Assembly: GCA_003049435.1 (NCBI GenBank)
Contig: PYSQ01000064.1
Span: 963 to 64,962 of the forward strand
DNA: 64,000 bases
Source of the DNA: Nakataea oryzae
Lineage: Eukaryota > Ascomycota > Sordariomycetes > Magnaporthales > Magnaporthaceae
Reading direction: 5' to 3'
This document shows positions 1-10,816 of this stretch, one piece after another. A model generated the notes under the pieces. That model was not told where the DNA came from. It was given only the letters and a program-made list of their open reading frames with translations, and searched no databases. The position numbers were made by a program, and so were the translations under genes. How positions within the stretch are numbered: position 1 is the first letter of the stretch; the number at the start of each line of letters is the position of its first letter.

Positions 1-22
1 GGGGGGGGGGGGGGGGGGGGGG
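1..22. other. Poly-G run at the sequence edge
   Basis: The window opens with 22 consecutive G residues. It lacks the TTAGGG unit of fungal telomeres, so it is more likely a contig-edge or sequencing artefact than a chromosome end. Confidence 0.6.
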
Positions 23-777
23 TTCAGGAACCGCCCAACACCTCTAATGCGCTGTGGCTGGGCTAGGACCTTTTCTTGCTTTCCACCCCTTCGACTGTGC
101 TGTCCGCATAGGTAAGGTACAGTTACTGTATGGTATGCAGTAGCGTGGTGGCTGGGTGAACGATTCCAGAAGATATCGGTCGGCTGTTACGGCAAGCATG
201 AGCACCCACCCTTGCTTGCTAGCTGCGCAGGCCATGGTGAGGCTGCGGCGCATGCAGCAACAACGACAACCGCAGCCCGCCCGGTGAACGCGCGGCGCAT
301 GCGGGTGCGAGGGTGCCCTGGGAGATGCCGTGTCAGTGACGCCATGGACCGCTTCCTGCCCCCCAGCAAACGATGGCAAACACAACGGGCGATAGGCACA
401 GCACAGCCCCAGGGAAAATACTGGAATTGGCCAAAAAAAAACACGGGCGCTCCGCCCATCACGCCCGCCCGTCACTGGCAGGAGCCAAGACTTGCAAAAG
501 CTGGGGCATCCCAAGCATGTGCAAAGCGTGCCAGCACAACACACAACACGCAATCTACACATGCAGCCTGTGGCTAAGCAAGCCCAACAGCCATCGACCT
601 TACCCATGCACAGTAGTCTCGAAACGGGGCATGCATATAGGATTGGGTTTTGTGCCCGAGGCGGCGTGCGTGCGTGTGTGCGTGCGTGCTGGATGCGCAT
701 ACTGGGCGAGCACGAGTTGGCGTCGGTCGTTCGCTAGCCTGCTCACCTGCTCCTAAACCTAGCCTGGATCATCCCTG

Positions 778-846
<69 letters not shown>

Positions 847-2276
847 TTCTTCTTTGCCGGGCAGACCAGGCATCTTGCCGCCCGCAGGCAACGGGTACGT
901 ACCCGGGTCCCCTCGATCCTCCTCCGCACTTCCGACTCCGCCTCGGTGAGGGGAAACACATGTCCTTGCGTATGCCTGCAGGACAGTGGTGGAGAGGCTG
1001 CGGTCCCGGCTCTGGGGCCCCATACTGCATGGCGCTTATCGCCGCTGTCGGGATCCCAAGCCGCCGGCGCGGGGACGGGTTCAGCCAGCATGTGGGCTGC
1101 GAGTGGTCTGCGTTGTTTGCCTAGAAGAGGGACCCGAGGCATTTTTTGTTTTGTTTGGGTGTGTGGGCGGGCTCCATCCTGCTCGACGGGAACCTCCTTC
1201 CGACCAGCCGGTAGCCTCCGCGGGCGGCTTGCGGATGAGTAGTGCGGAAAAGTCAGGGCCCCATGCAGTCCCGACTCAGACCGCTTCTCCTCCCGCCCTT
1301 TGGCTCTCTTTTTGTTTCTTTCCTTGAACTCACAAAGAGAAACATGTCTTGTTTTTAATCCGAGAGGAATGAAGACGACGGCATGCATCCGAGAGCCAGG
1401 GTTGCATCGAATTTCTACTTGTGGCAATCTTCTATTCGTGACACCTTGAATGCCCGCCTCTCTACTCATGCAGCTTTCGAGGGCGGTGTTGTACAGCACA
1501 AGGCGTAACTCCAAATCCCCACCCGGACCATTCCGACCAAAACAATCAATATTTCTGTCAACACACACATGCACCATCTCCCGCCTGCCTCGCCAAGGCA
1601 AGTCATCGAGCGCACTAGGTCTAAACGCTCGAGCGAGGCGGTGTGCCATATGGCCTGTTTGCTGTTCTAGAACTTGGAGAATATCAAGGCTCAGCTGGTG
1701 CTCAGGAGCCAGGGGCATCATCGCCACAGCCAGAACCAACCAACCCTACCTGGCTAGCGCTCGCTCGCAACCCCAAGTCTTGGCTACCGATATCCATAGC
1801 ACGATGCCGACGCGGCCCGCGCTAGGTAGCCGCAATGCCGCAAAACCAGTCACATGGTGCGTGAAACCGTCGTGCAAAGAAATCGGTACTCATGCTGCGT
1901 CCAACCGTTTCCTCCCTGCGTATCCGACGTTTGCCTCCAGCTGAGAGGTGGGTGGCGGGCAAGCATTGCATTGAAGCATCCGCCCGGTCCAACAGCGCAC
2001 TGGTCAGGAGGTAACCTTCGAGCCGCTAGTTTCCGCGCACTCAACCAACCATTTGTGCTGAGGAGAGTCGGGGTGCACGTCAAGTAGGACACTAAACCGA
2101 TCTGTCTGCCGGTTCGTCCGGGACAGGTCGCATCCCGCCTACACAGATCCCCCAGTCCGTGGAATGGCGCCAGTGTTGCCAAACGTCCTACAGAAGTTTC
2201 GTAAGCATCACACACGAGCCCATATTGAAGATATCACGACAGGAGGAGATCGGTCGGATATGCCACGGATAATGGA
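23..2276. other. Gene-free leading region
   Basis: Reading frames here overlap on both strands with cysteine-, arginine- and proline-rich compositions typical of random GC-rich DNA. The only clear structure is the CA microsatellite at 779-840 and a related short GTGC/GTGT tract near 665-688. I recognise no gene. Confidence 0.55.
779..840. repeat. (CA)31 microsatellite
   Basis: An uninterrupted CA dinucleotide tract of 62 bases. It produces artificial poly-Val/Cys or poly-His/Thr frames on both strands. Its perfection suggests a recently active, length-variable locus. Confidence 0.97.
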
Positions 2277-2284
2277 TTTATATA
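2277..2284 (+). promoter_or_regulatory. TATA-like element upstream of small secreted protein gene
   Basis: The octamer TTTATATA lies 132 nt before the ATG of the small secreted protein gene. The spacing suits a core promoter with a leader of about 100 nt. Inferred from motif and position only. Confidence 0.4.
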
Positions 2285-2415
2285 CTAGCCCGTATTAACC
2301 ATGCTGTCCATCCCATTTTCCTTTCTTCCAAAGAACTGCAACGACTGTATACTTACTGGGCGCAGTCTTTTATGGTCTCAAAAACCCACAAATCTCCAAA
2401 GGAAATCAACCCAAC

Positions 2416-2706
2416 ATGAGAACCACGCTTGTCTTGGCGGCATTATGCGTCCTTCTAAGCCCCTGGACAGTCGCCGCAGCGGCACCCGCCGAGTCCTCGT
2501 CATCCAGTCGCTCCGTCCGAGTTGTGACGACGGTTGTTGTGACGAAAAACGTCGCGGCCGCGATAGAACCGGGCAAGCTCACCACGATGAGCTACACCAA
2601 AGACGGGAAAGTTACCTTCATGCGAGAGCCGATACGTAGCGTTGTTCCTCAGTCTACCCGTCGAGTCGGGGGCGGCATCCCCGTCGCAGTGGATGCGGGG
2701 AGCTAG
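2416..2706 (+). CDS. Small secreted protein, unknown function
   Basis: A single-exon frame of 96 residues. Residues 1-22 form a classic signal peptide (basic N-region, then a hydrophobic core with many Leu/Ala/Val), with likely cleavage after the Ala-rich stretch near residue 20-23. The mature part is about 74 residues, has no cysteine, is rich in Ser/Val/Thr/Arg and carries a VVTTVVVTK segment. The ATG context is favourable (AAC before it) and a TATA-like element precedes it. The short cysteine-free mature part argues against a typical disulfide-rich effector; it could be a cell-wall or processed peptide. I do not recognise a family. The signal peptide is seen directly; expression is inferred. 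Confidence 0.6.
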   Translation: MRTTLVLAALCVLLSPWTVAAAAPAESSSSSRSVRVVTTVVVTKNVAAAIEPGKLTTMSYTKDGKVTFMREPIRSVVPQSTRRVGGGIPVAVDAGS

Positions 2707-3611
2707 GCAACCGGCGCCGAATGCATCTTTCCGGCGAGCCCTGATGGAGGCGGCGAGAAAGATGGAAGCAGAGATAATCTGTCTTGACGTCTGACATCAC
2801 CTCCACATCGGAGTCAACTACTAAAATCTTGCCTTGCCGCTGAATTCTAGCGGCACCGCCTCGAGGCCTCGCCGACTGTTCTCCATGGGAGGAGCCAAGA
2901 TGGTTTTGCGCTCTATGGTGACATATCCAAGTACACCTGCGCCTTCACATCGCAGCAGCCTCAAAAGATGAGAGTTTAGTGTCACTCAAAGAACAGCCCA
3001 AGACAATGATGCATGCCCCGGGAGAAGCCACGACGCATTATACTCAGAAATCCAGGCCTACACATCTTGATGCATCTTTCACCCAAGAATTCCGAGAATA
3101 TAGTGCTACGCCTCATAATCAAGAATTTTTTTATATGTACTTGGAAAAATATCTCCAAGAATTCATGATACACAGAAAACAGGTTGAGAATCTCCGAAAG
3201 CATTAGGAAAGACTCAAATGTGGCAACGGAGACAACAACATCACCGTGCCAAGCGTACAGCCCGGCTTGTCACTCAGGGTACATCATCACAGTGACTCCG
3301 TGGGGACATGGCCGCAAATTTCGTGGCGTGTCCTGAGCCTACAGACTCGGCAGACTCGGGCGGCGCTTGGAATGGGCCCGACCCGGGCTAAATTTATATT
3401 TCAATTTCCTTGTCACACGTACTGCCATGTAATATTAACATCAAAACTAGATATAACATACTATGAATGCAAGCGGAGCTTGACGACATGGTATAACATC
3501 GAACAAACAAGCCCTGATTGCCCCAGCTATGCACCGGTAGCTGCGGGCAGCTTGGGTCTGCATCGCATGTTTGGCGACGGAAAGAAGGTAACAAGAGCAA
3601 CAAGTTCGCGA
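2707..3611. other. Convergent intergenic region
   Basis: It separates the 3' end of the small secreted gene from the 3' end of the AP-1 beta gene. The 3050-3200 and 3400-3500 parts are clearly AT-richer than the flanks. No gene is recognised; short frames here have no family resemblance. Confidence 0.5.
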
Positions 3612-6516
3612 TCAGAGCATCAAGAGGTCACCGTTATGACCCCCCTGATCAGGCTGCAGGGCCGTCTGGGGGGCGTACTGGTTGACCACGTAGCCGCCCT
3701 CGACACCGGCCGCGCCACCGAACGAGTCTTGCTCGACCACCTGCAAGTTCGCCATAGCCTGCGCTCCGACTCCGGCAAAGTATGCGTCCGCGTCGCTGAC
3801 AGCCTGTGCAAGGTTGCCGGCCGCCGGAACCGCCGTAGCCGCGGCGGCCCCAGTTGCTCGCTGTCGCGGGTCGATGTCGGACGGTTGCCCGCCCTGCCCC
3901 AGCATGCTGAGGCTCTTGTTGGTCTCATAGACGGCCGGCGGGGCCAGTGGCCCAGAGCCGGCGGGTAAGAGGTGCCGCTGCAACGCTGGCGAGTCGGCCA
4001 GGCGCCGAGACCTAGCGGATCGAAAGACGGTCTGCACTGGCTTCAGGTAGACGGTGGCAAGGGTTCCGACGTTGAGGCACATCTCCTCGAGTGTGGCCGG
4101 GTCCAGTCGCTCCGACTCGGCCGTGATAGCCGGCTTGTCACCCATAACAATGCGCTTGGCCATGGCCATATCCGTCGACAAGAGCCGCCAGTACATGTAG
4201 GCACGGTCGCGTAGGTCAGGGTTATCCGTCTCCTCGGTCGCCCACTTCAACACCTTGGGAACGAGCTCCTGACCCTTTGTTGGCCGCTGGATGAAGAGCT
4301 TTACAGTCGCCGTTAGGAGCGCCAACTGGACCTCGACTGGTTCGTCGGCAAACGAGTACAAGAAGTCCTCGAGGAGTGCGTCGCTATTCTCGATTCGCGA
4401 CGCGTATTGACCAATGACCCAGACCATGGCCGCCTTTGCTTCGGGCTCGTCAAGCGAGTCGAGGTGCTCGCACAGCGTGCCGATAATCGATTCGTACTGG
4501 TTCGGATACTTGCGGAAGATGTTGCGGATCACCACCGTGGCCTCCTGCACAATATATGTCACCTTGGTCGCCACCAGCTCAAGCAGCAGGTCGATGCAGC
4601 GGGGTGCAGCGGGCTCGATCTTGATGGCCAGCTTGCCGATGGCGCGGACCGCCTTGCGCACAAAGTGCACGTCAATCTCGGTGGCGTACTCGCGCAACTC
4701 CGTCAACACTTCGCCGATGTTCTTCTCATTGGCGAGCATGAAGATGAGCTCCAGCTTGGTGACCTTGACGTAAATGGGATCGTTGTACTTGCAAAAGAAG
4801 ACTCTGATGTCGTTCCGCAGTACCTCGGGCCGTCTTTGCAATATGAGCAGCGCGTTTCTCAGCGCCAGATATTGCACCTCGGGGCCCTTGGCGAGGAGGG
4901 TGACCAGCGGCGGCGACAGCTTTCGACACAGAGCCGAGATCTGTTTCTGGTCGGCGATGTAATTCAGCAGGTAGAGGATCACGCGTATGCACGTGAGCAC
5001 GACGGCCGAGTTCGAATGCGACAAGCGTGGTGCGATCCTCTCTGCGAGCAGCAGCGCCTCTCCCGGGTCTTCAGGCACGTAAGACATGAGTGCTTCTAGG
5101 ATGTACGTCTGTCCCCATCTGATAGTTCCAGTAGAAGTTAGGTTAGCACAGCTGAATGGAGAGAAAAAGGATTGCATGTGTGGACACATAGATGCCACGC
5201 CGAAACCGAAAGCCTGCGAGCCATGACATACTCTGAGCAGTCCGGGAGGATTGCAACCATTTTGGAAGCATTCCCATAGTCGATAGTCAGCTTGATGGCA
5301 TCGCTTCGTTCCCAAATGTCCATCAGCCCAGCCAGAGCGCTCGCAACAACGGTCGGGTTGTCGTCCCGCAGCAGCTGGTTTAGCTTGTCGATCAGGTCTG
5401 ACTGCTCCACCATCTGCCTGTCGTGATCGTAAAGCTTGGCGACGCAGTACGCCGCCGTCTTGCGCACGTAGGGATCTGGGTCTTTCAGGAGCCTCCTCAC
5501 GAGCGGGACTGTCGCCTCGACAAATTCGCGGACGTGGATGTAAGACATAGTCCGCAAAGCAAGCGCGCGCACCAACGGGTTCGAGTCTCCCATATCCTAC
5601 TTGCCACAAGTACCGTCAGTCTCATGCGCGTGTGGCCATCGTGATGGCTGTTGTCTGGGCCGAGATAAGGGGTGATCAAGCCCACGCACATGTTCTAGTA
5701 CCGGTATCGCCTTGACCGCAATCTCTGGTCGCATTCGGGCATAGTTGACTAGGAAGAGAAAGCACCTGGAGTTTGCATCCAGAAATGCCGTCAGTCGTCT
5801 CCTCGTCAGGCAGAGATGCCGATCTCCAAAGACTCTTACATCTTCTTTATCTCGAGGCTCTCGATATGCATGCAGCCGATTATATCCGGGAACAATGCGA
5901 CCATGTCGTTATTGCTCATCGTCATGTTGGCGACAATTTTTTTCAGCGCAATCTTTTTGGTTGCAAAGTTCTTATCCTTCTTTCCACCGCTGTTCAGCTC
6001 GAGGCGGAGCTCTGCTACTTTGCCCTGCGCAGTTACATAGCGTGAGCCCAGAGTTCCAGGAGGTGGCAGATATGCCATAAACATCATTAAACGCCGCGAT
6101 TATGTGTATATCTGGAAGGGCCTGGGGGCTTCTCAAGGGGGTAACCGAGTGTTTCGGCGGGCGCATCTGTCCAGGGGCTTTGGCAAAGGTCTTGATCTGA
6201 ACACGCAGTGTCGCGAAAGCATCGATCGGCGGCGCGAATGACTCCCGGAGCTCTGTAGAAGCATGGAAGCATGGAGGAGCAGTGACGGCGCCGCCCGGAG
6301 GGCCAGTCCGATCGACGCAGTCGGCAGTGATGCAGGAATGAATGCAGCAGTGCAACGTGGGGCACAGCGGCAATAGCAGCGAAGACACGATGGGGAGGGA
6401 CAAAGACCTTGGTCTGGAACACGGACGCAAGAGAGAGGGGAGACAGAGGGCAGGTAACTGGAGATGCTTACTCGAGCGAACAGCTTGGAATCACCCCCTC
6501 CCTGAGGGCCCGACAT
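3612..6516 (-). CDS. apl2: AP-1 clathrin adaptor complex beta subunit (beta-adaptin)
   Basis: Large subunit of the AP-1 adaptor, which recruits clathrin and cargo at the trans-Golgi and endosomes. Five exons, 6472-6516, 5840-6024, 5690-5765, 5232-5596 and 3612-5118, splice in frame into 725 residues, matching the roughly 726 residues of yeast Apl2. All introns are GT..AG. The first exon encodes only 15 residues and is followed by a 447-nt intron; exon 2 opens with GKVAELRLELNSGGKKDKNF, the start of the adaptin HEAT/ARM trunk. Other AP-1/2 beta signatures include KKIALKKIVANMTMSNNDM, NPLVRALALRTMSYIHV, KLELIFMLANEKNIGEVLTE and MVWVIGQYASRIENSDALLE. The trunk ends near residue 560, followed by a Gly/Ala/Pro-rich hinge. 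The large animal ear domain is absent, as in fungal homologues. It is divergently arranged with emc4. AP-1 rather than AP-2 beta is inferred from trunk sequence and the short tail. Confidence 0.95.
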
Positions 6517-7643
6517 GGTGTCGTGTGCGCCTCCGCAGGCAAAGCGATCGGGGATTTAGCGGCGTGGAGATATGGTATGTCAATCCAGCTATCAGGGTGG
6601 GAACCAGCACCAGACACGGGTCGGAGCCAAGTGGTGTGTCGTGCGTGGTGCGGCGGCGTCCGAGAAGAGCAGATGTGGATGGTGGCTGCAGGTCACTCGC
6701 TAGCTTCCACCTCGGCAAGGAGGGAGGGCGGCGCGTGGGACAGCTGTGGAAGGATCGTACGCGCAAGCTGGCGCAGCCCTGAAGAAACCTGGCTGGGCGG
6801 ACCGGGCTGCCCCCAACTGCAGGGCCGGATTTCCTGCTGCGAAGCCTGTGTCGACGTCGGGGTTGACAGCTGCACCCAATCCGAAGGGAGCCAGTCGAGA
6901 GCAAGCTTGGCCGGGAAGACGATGGTCCGTCACCTGCACCCTCTTCTAACCACCAGGCAAAGAACCAATTGGCCGTGGCGAGAGGCGGTCCAATGAGATC
7001 CCGGGCCCGTTGGGGATGCGAGCCGTGGCGCTGGGCGGGCTGGCGTTTCCCAAGGTGGTAGGTGGTATCAATCGAGCAGCGGGCGGGGGGCTGTGTGTGT
7101 TTTGCGATGGCGGGAGGACTGGCGGGAGGAGCCTATCGAAGGCTAATGTTGCTCGCTTGTTCTGCTGGCCTGCGGTCGTGCGGTCGTGCGTTTGTCGAGG
7201 TCGTTGGAGATGGAAAGCTTCGCGGCGGTGTCGTCCAAACGCGTCCACAAGTCGCAACCGAATGTCCTGGCCCTGGCCCTTGCCTACCCGACATTGATTT
7301 GAGAGCGCGGCCGCCCCCTTAGGTAAGCTCTGCAAGCGGGCAGTTAAAGGGGTTTTCCCCGCCATGTGGAACTCTCCACTGGGCGGTGCGACGTTCCGCG
7401 TGGCGTGCTTTGTAGCACCCGACGCCCGCGGTCGAGCTATGTATGTAGGACAGATAAGCTCCGCGATAATGGATGCACGGCCCTGGCTCCACCGCTGCCG
7501 CCAGACAGGCCGTCTTCCCATTCCCACAGCACTCACGCGCGGGCCGACAGGGGACATGACGACAGTACCAGTGGCCTTTTGAACGCCTCCCCTCCGTCTC
7601 AACTCCCACAAGACGCCGAGAAGCCGGCGCGCGACTGTTGAGA
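6517..7643. promoter_or_regulatory. Divergent promoter region between apl2 and emc4
   Basis: A 1.1-kb GC-rich spacer between the start codons of two divergently transcribed housekeeping genes. I see no strong TATA box, which fits constitutive genes. Frames on both strands are overlapping shadows without family resemblance. Confidence 0.45.
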
Positions 7644-8369
7644 ATGGCCCAGCCGACACCGTCGTCAGACGCAACCCCGCGATGGGTTGCTGAACTGCAT
7701 TCACCCGTCCCGGCCAGGGCGAAGAGCGGGAATATCGCCGACCCTCCAGGATTCCCTTCACAGTCGCAAGGAAGCTCCAAGGTGCGCCAGCCTTTAGCCC
7801 ATCGGTCGACGAAGTGCAGTGCGATGCAAAAGGCCAGAGGCTGACCGGGCTTTGCTTGCAGAAGCGCGATGCGAACAAGGACGGCGGCCGTACTCAGTCC
7901 AAGCCGGCCCCGACACCCGAAGAGATGGACACCCTCAAAGTGAAGAAGGCATGGGAGGTTGCGCTGGCGCCCATCAAAGGCCTCCCCATGACCGCCATCA
8001 TGATGTACATGTCAGGCAACTCGCTACAGATATTCACCATCATGACCGTCTTCATGGCGTTCAAGAACCCCGTCGTCGGCATCATCGGCACCGCCCAGGC
8101 TTTCGAGCGATTCGAGACCGACACAAACAAGGACAAGATGCTTCAAGTCAAGCTCGCGTACGTCGTCATGCAGCTTGCAGCCCTAGGGCTGGCCGTCTGG
8201 AAGGTGAATGCAATGGGCCTTCTTCCGTGAGTCCCCCTGCCCGAGTCGTCCTGCGTGGATCTGTGCCAGGCACTAACTGCCAATATCGCTGCAAAGAACG
8301 ACAAGGTCGGACTGGCTGGCATGGGAGGTCCAGAGAGAACCGCTGGAGTACGCTGTTCCCGCATTATAA
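7644..8369 (+). CDS. emc4: ER membrane protein complex subunit 4 (EMC4/TMEM85)
   Basis: EMC4 is part of the ER insertase for tail-anchored and multipass membrane proteins. Three exons, 7644-7781, 7862-8226 and 8297-8369, give 191 residues. Exon 1 encodes the conserved cytosolic PRWVAEL..IADPPGFPS segment. Exon 2 holds the core MDTLKVKKAWEVALAPIKGL and MYMSGNSLQIFTIM, with hydrophobic segments around residues 85-120 and 140-165. Reading straight on from exon 2 hits TGA at 8228 just after GLLP. The donor CC|GTGAGT at 8227 and the acceptor at 8296 instead add TTRSDWLAWE, the conserved EMC4 C-terminus, and stop at TAA 8367-8369. Family assignment is strong; the exon-3 model rests on restoring that conserved tail with a proper 70-nt intron. 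Confidence 0.93.
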
Positions 8370-9142
8370 AAGAGGATAGCCAATCCAGTTACTGCAAACT
8401 CTCAAGATCATGTTCAGAACGGAGCCTGTCGATCGCAACAAGCATATTTGTATATCGTGATCTGACAGCCCAAACAGTGCGATCATTGTCAACGCATCGA
8501 TCGCCGAGCCAAAAGTCGCAGCATACAAACTCCTATGTTGTGTCAAGGGATCTGTCGATAGCCAGCCTCACGGCGCAGAAGCTTTGTCGCTTGTCTAGAT
8601 CTAGTGTTGTACGGGTTCTAAGAAACTGAAGGTATCGAGCTTCAGAGAGTTAAATGCTTGATGTTTAATTCTACTGCTCTAGGGCAGCGTCTTGCGAATT
8701 ATGCTCCCAAGTATGCTTATCATGCAAGTGAATGAAAACGTCGCGCCGCTGATTCAATCTCACTCGGTATGCAACGTATCTACGCAGAAGCGTACCAAGT
8801 CAAAAGCCATGCAGAGCGGATATAGAGATCCGCATTGTTTGGCTTCTTTGAAATAATGTTTCCAATTATGGAGACGAGCTGGGACAGCAAAGATTGGCAT
8901 ATATATTAGAATTGGTGGTATCAAGATGCAGTACCTTCGATCAGATGCTTTTGTTTATACTTTTGCTGCACCTACCCCATCGAATGTTCCCACATGCCGG
9001 CATTTTACCAAACTGTGCAACTTTTGAAACTTCAGGCAGATGGCTAAGGGAGCTTTCCAATACGATGAAGATAACTTTCCGAACTCCAAGAGCAAAAGAT
9101 ATCATTCAATCCTAGGTCGCCAGCTCTCTGTGGAGGCCTCGC
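8370..9142. other. AT-rich convergent intergenic region
   Basis: It lies between the stop of emc4 and the stop of the MFS gene on the opposite strand. AT content is visibly higher than in the flanking genes. It presumably contains both 3' UTRs; no gene is seen. Confidence 0.5.
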
Positions 9143-10816
9143 TTATTTCTGGGCCACTTGCGCGGCCTTCTCTTTCTGCTTTTGGATCCGAACTCTGCGT
9201 TCCTCTCTCCAGCCAGGGCCCCAGCGGAGGACGAAGTAAAGAGAAGGTGAGAAGGCAGCACAGACGAGCGCGAGGAACGTGAAGGACCAACCACGCCCAA
9301 ACGCGGCAAGCATTTTTTCAATCAACGACAGGACGACGGCACCCACCGAGCAGCGTATCAGGTTGTTGGCCGCGATAGCTGTGGCGGGGGCGTCAGGGGA
9401 AAGGTCCACGAGGAGGGTGTTCATCAGCGAGAAGGCGCCGTTGACGCAGATGCCCACGAAAAAGATAAGCACAAGCGGCACGGCTATCATGGCCTCCCTA
9501 TCTAGAGCCCAGCCGTAGCCGATGGTTCCCGCAATACCGAGTGCCAGAAACGGCACGATGGGTTGGATGCGCGCGCGCTCGATGGGGAACTTAGACAGGT
9601 CATCGCCGCGTTTCTTGTCGATAACGAAGCCGATCTTGCGCGCCGTCCTCCGGTAGTTCCAGTCGAGCACGTACCCCTGGGCGATGGCAGCGGCAAAGCA
9701 GCCCACACCGTAAGGCAAATAACAGAGTCCAATCTGCAGGTCCGTAAGCCCGTAGATACGGGCGAACTCGGTCGAGAGTGTGGCAATAACCGACATGAAA
9801 AGCACGTACACCAGTGAGTTGTACGCCAGGATGAGTGCCAGGTCCTTCTCCAGCACGACTTTGAGAGTCTTGAAGGGGTTGGGCAGGTAGAGCTTGCGTT
9901 TTTGCGTAGCTTGCCCCTCGGGAGACGGGTGCCTCCACTGCCTCAGGTAGTCCGCAAGCGTCAGGTTCCACCCTTGTGCAGGTATGGAGCCGTTCCCGAC
10001 GACCTTGCGCGAGGTTTCGGGGATGAAGAGGCTATACGGGATCAGCCAGACGAAGGCAAAGATGGCGCAGAACCAAAATATTGCGCGCCAGCCAAGGTAC
10101 TGGGAAAGAATGCCGCCCAAAACGGGGCTCAGGGCGGGCCCGAGCTGGATGCCGGCGCCAACATAGCCCATGTACTTCCCCCTTTCCGAGCTGACAGCGA
10201 CATCAGCGACGACGGCGAAGCCCAAGGCCAGGGTACCGCTGCTCCCGGCGCTCTGTAAGCACCTCAGAGCCATAAGGGCGGCGTAGTTGTTTTGGAGTGC
10301 GAGACCAACGTTTGCGGCCACGTAGATGGAGAAGGCGATGATGAAAGCAGGCCGTCTGCCCGCCATGTCGCCAAGATCACCAAAAATGGTTGGCGAGAGA
10401 CCTTGGAAGATCATATAAGTCGTGAGTGTGAGATTTATCAGCCCGACCGAGACCCCGAGGTCGTGGGATATGGCGTTCAAGGCGGGGAAATAGATGTTGG
10501 CTGTCATGGGCGATATCCAGCTAGAGACGGCGACCATGGCGATGATCCAACGTATCGTGGATTTGCTGAAGACAGTGTACGCCGGTCCGCTGGGGACTCG
10601 TGCTAGCGCCTCGGGATCCGTAGCTGGCCCCGACTGGTGCCGAGACTCTGCGGAGCTGATAGTGTTCGCCCTCGACGGGGCGGCCCCGCCCAGGACGCCG
10701 TCGCAGCCCTCATGGTCCGGCCCCGAGTCCGGTTTAGGCCACGTCTGGGGCTTCTCGAGAGACTCGGGTGGCACCAAAGACGGGTGCGGATCGGGCAGGT
10801 TGTTTTCACTCTTCAT
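9143..10816 (-). CDS. MFS transporter, DHA1 drug:H+ antiporter (QDR/AQR1-like)
   Basis: Single-exon plasma-membrane transporter of 557 residues. The start is the ATG at 10816; an in-frame TTG just upstream is not a credible start. The first ~95 residues are a hydrophilic Pro/Ser/Glu-rich cytosolic tail, followed by 12 hydrophobic segments in a 6+6 arrangement. MFS motif A is seen between TM2 and TM3 (GDLGDMAGRRPAF). Other family marks are ISPMTANIYFPALNAISHDL, the drug-antiporter type motif C region GAGIQLGPALSPVLGG, and WRAIFWFCAIFAF. These fit the DHA1 clade that includes yeast Qdr/Aqr1/Dtr1 exporters of drugs, weak acids or polyamines; the substrate cannot be told. Its upstream region is shared with ufe1 in divergent orientation. 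No other gene near it suggests a metabolite cluster. Confidence 0.9.
   Translation of the reverse strand: MKSENNLPDPHPSLVPPESLEKPQTWPKPDSGPDHEGCDGVLGGAAPSRANTISSAESRHQSGPATDPEALARVPSGPAYTVFSKSTIRWIIAMVAVSSWISPMTANIYFPALNAISHDLGVSVGLINLTLTTYMIFQGLSPTIFGDLGDMAGRRPAFIIAFSIYVAANVGLALQNNYAALMALRCLQSAGSSGTLALGFAVVADVAVSSERGKYMGYVGAGIQLGPALSPVLGGILSQYLGWRAIFWFCAIFAFVWLIPYSLFIPETSRKVVGNGSIPAQGWNLTLADYLRQWRHPSPEGQATQKRKLYLPNPFKTLKVVLEKDLALILAYNSLVYVLFMSVIATLSTEFARIYGLTDLQIGLCYLPYGVGCFAAAIAQGYVLDWNYRRTARKIGFVIDKKRGDDLSKFPIERARIQPIVPFLALGIAGTIGYGWALDREAMIAVPLVLIFFVGICVNGAFSLMNTLLVDLSPDAPATAIAANNLIRCSVGAVVLSLIEKMLAAFGRGWSFTFLALVCAAFSPSLYFVLRWGPGWREERRVRIQKQKEKAAQVAQK

Noticed and set aside
1..22. Chromosome end or telomere
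   Set aside because: Pure G without the TTAGGG repeat; more likely a sequence-edge artefact.
759..1739. 326-codon minus-strand open frame
   Set aside because: Much of its end is a Val/Cys run made by the CA microsatellite; the rest has no family resemblance and random composition.
4407..5099. 230-codon plus-strand frame
   Set aside because: Antisense shadow of the last exon of the AP-1 beta gene, whose conserved protein is on the minus strand.
6946..7878. 310-codon minus-strand frame
   Set aside because: Overlaps the promoter and first exon of EMC4 on the other strand and has no recognisable domain.
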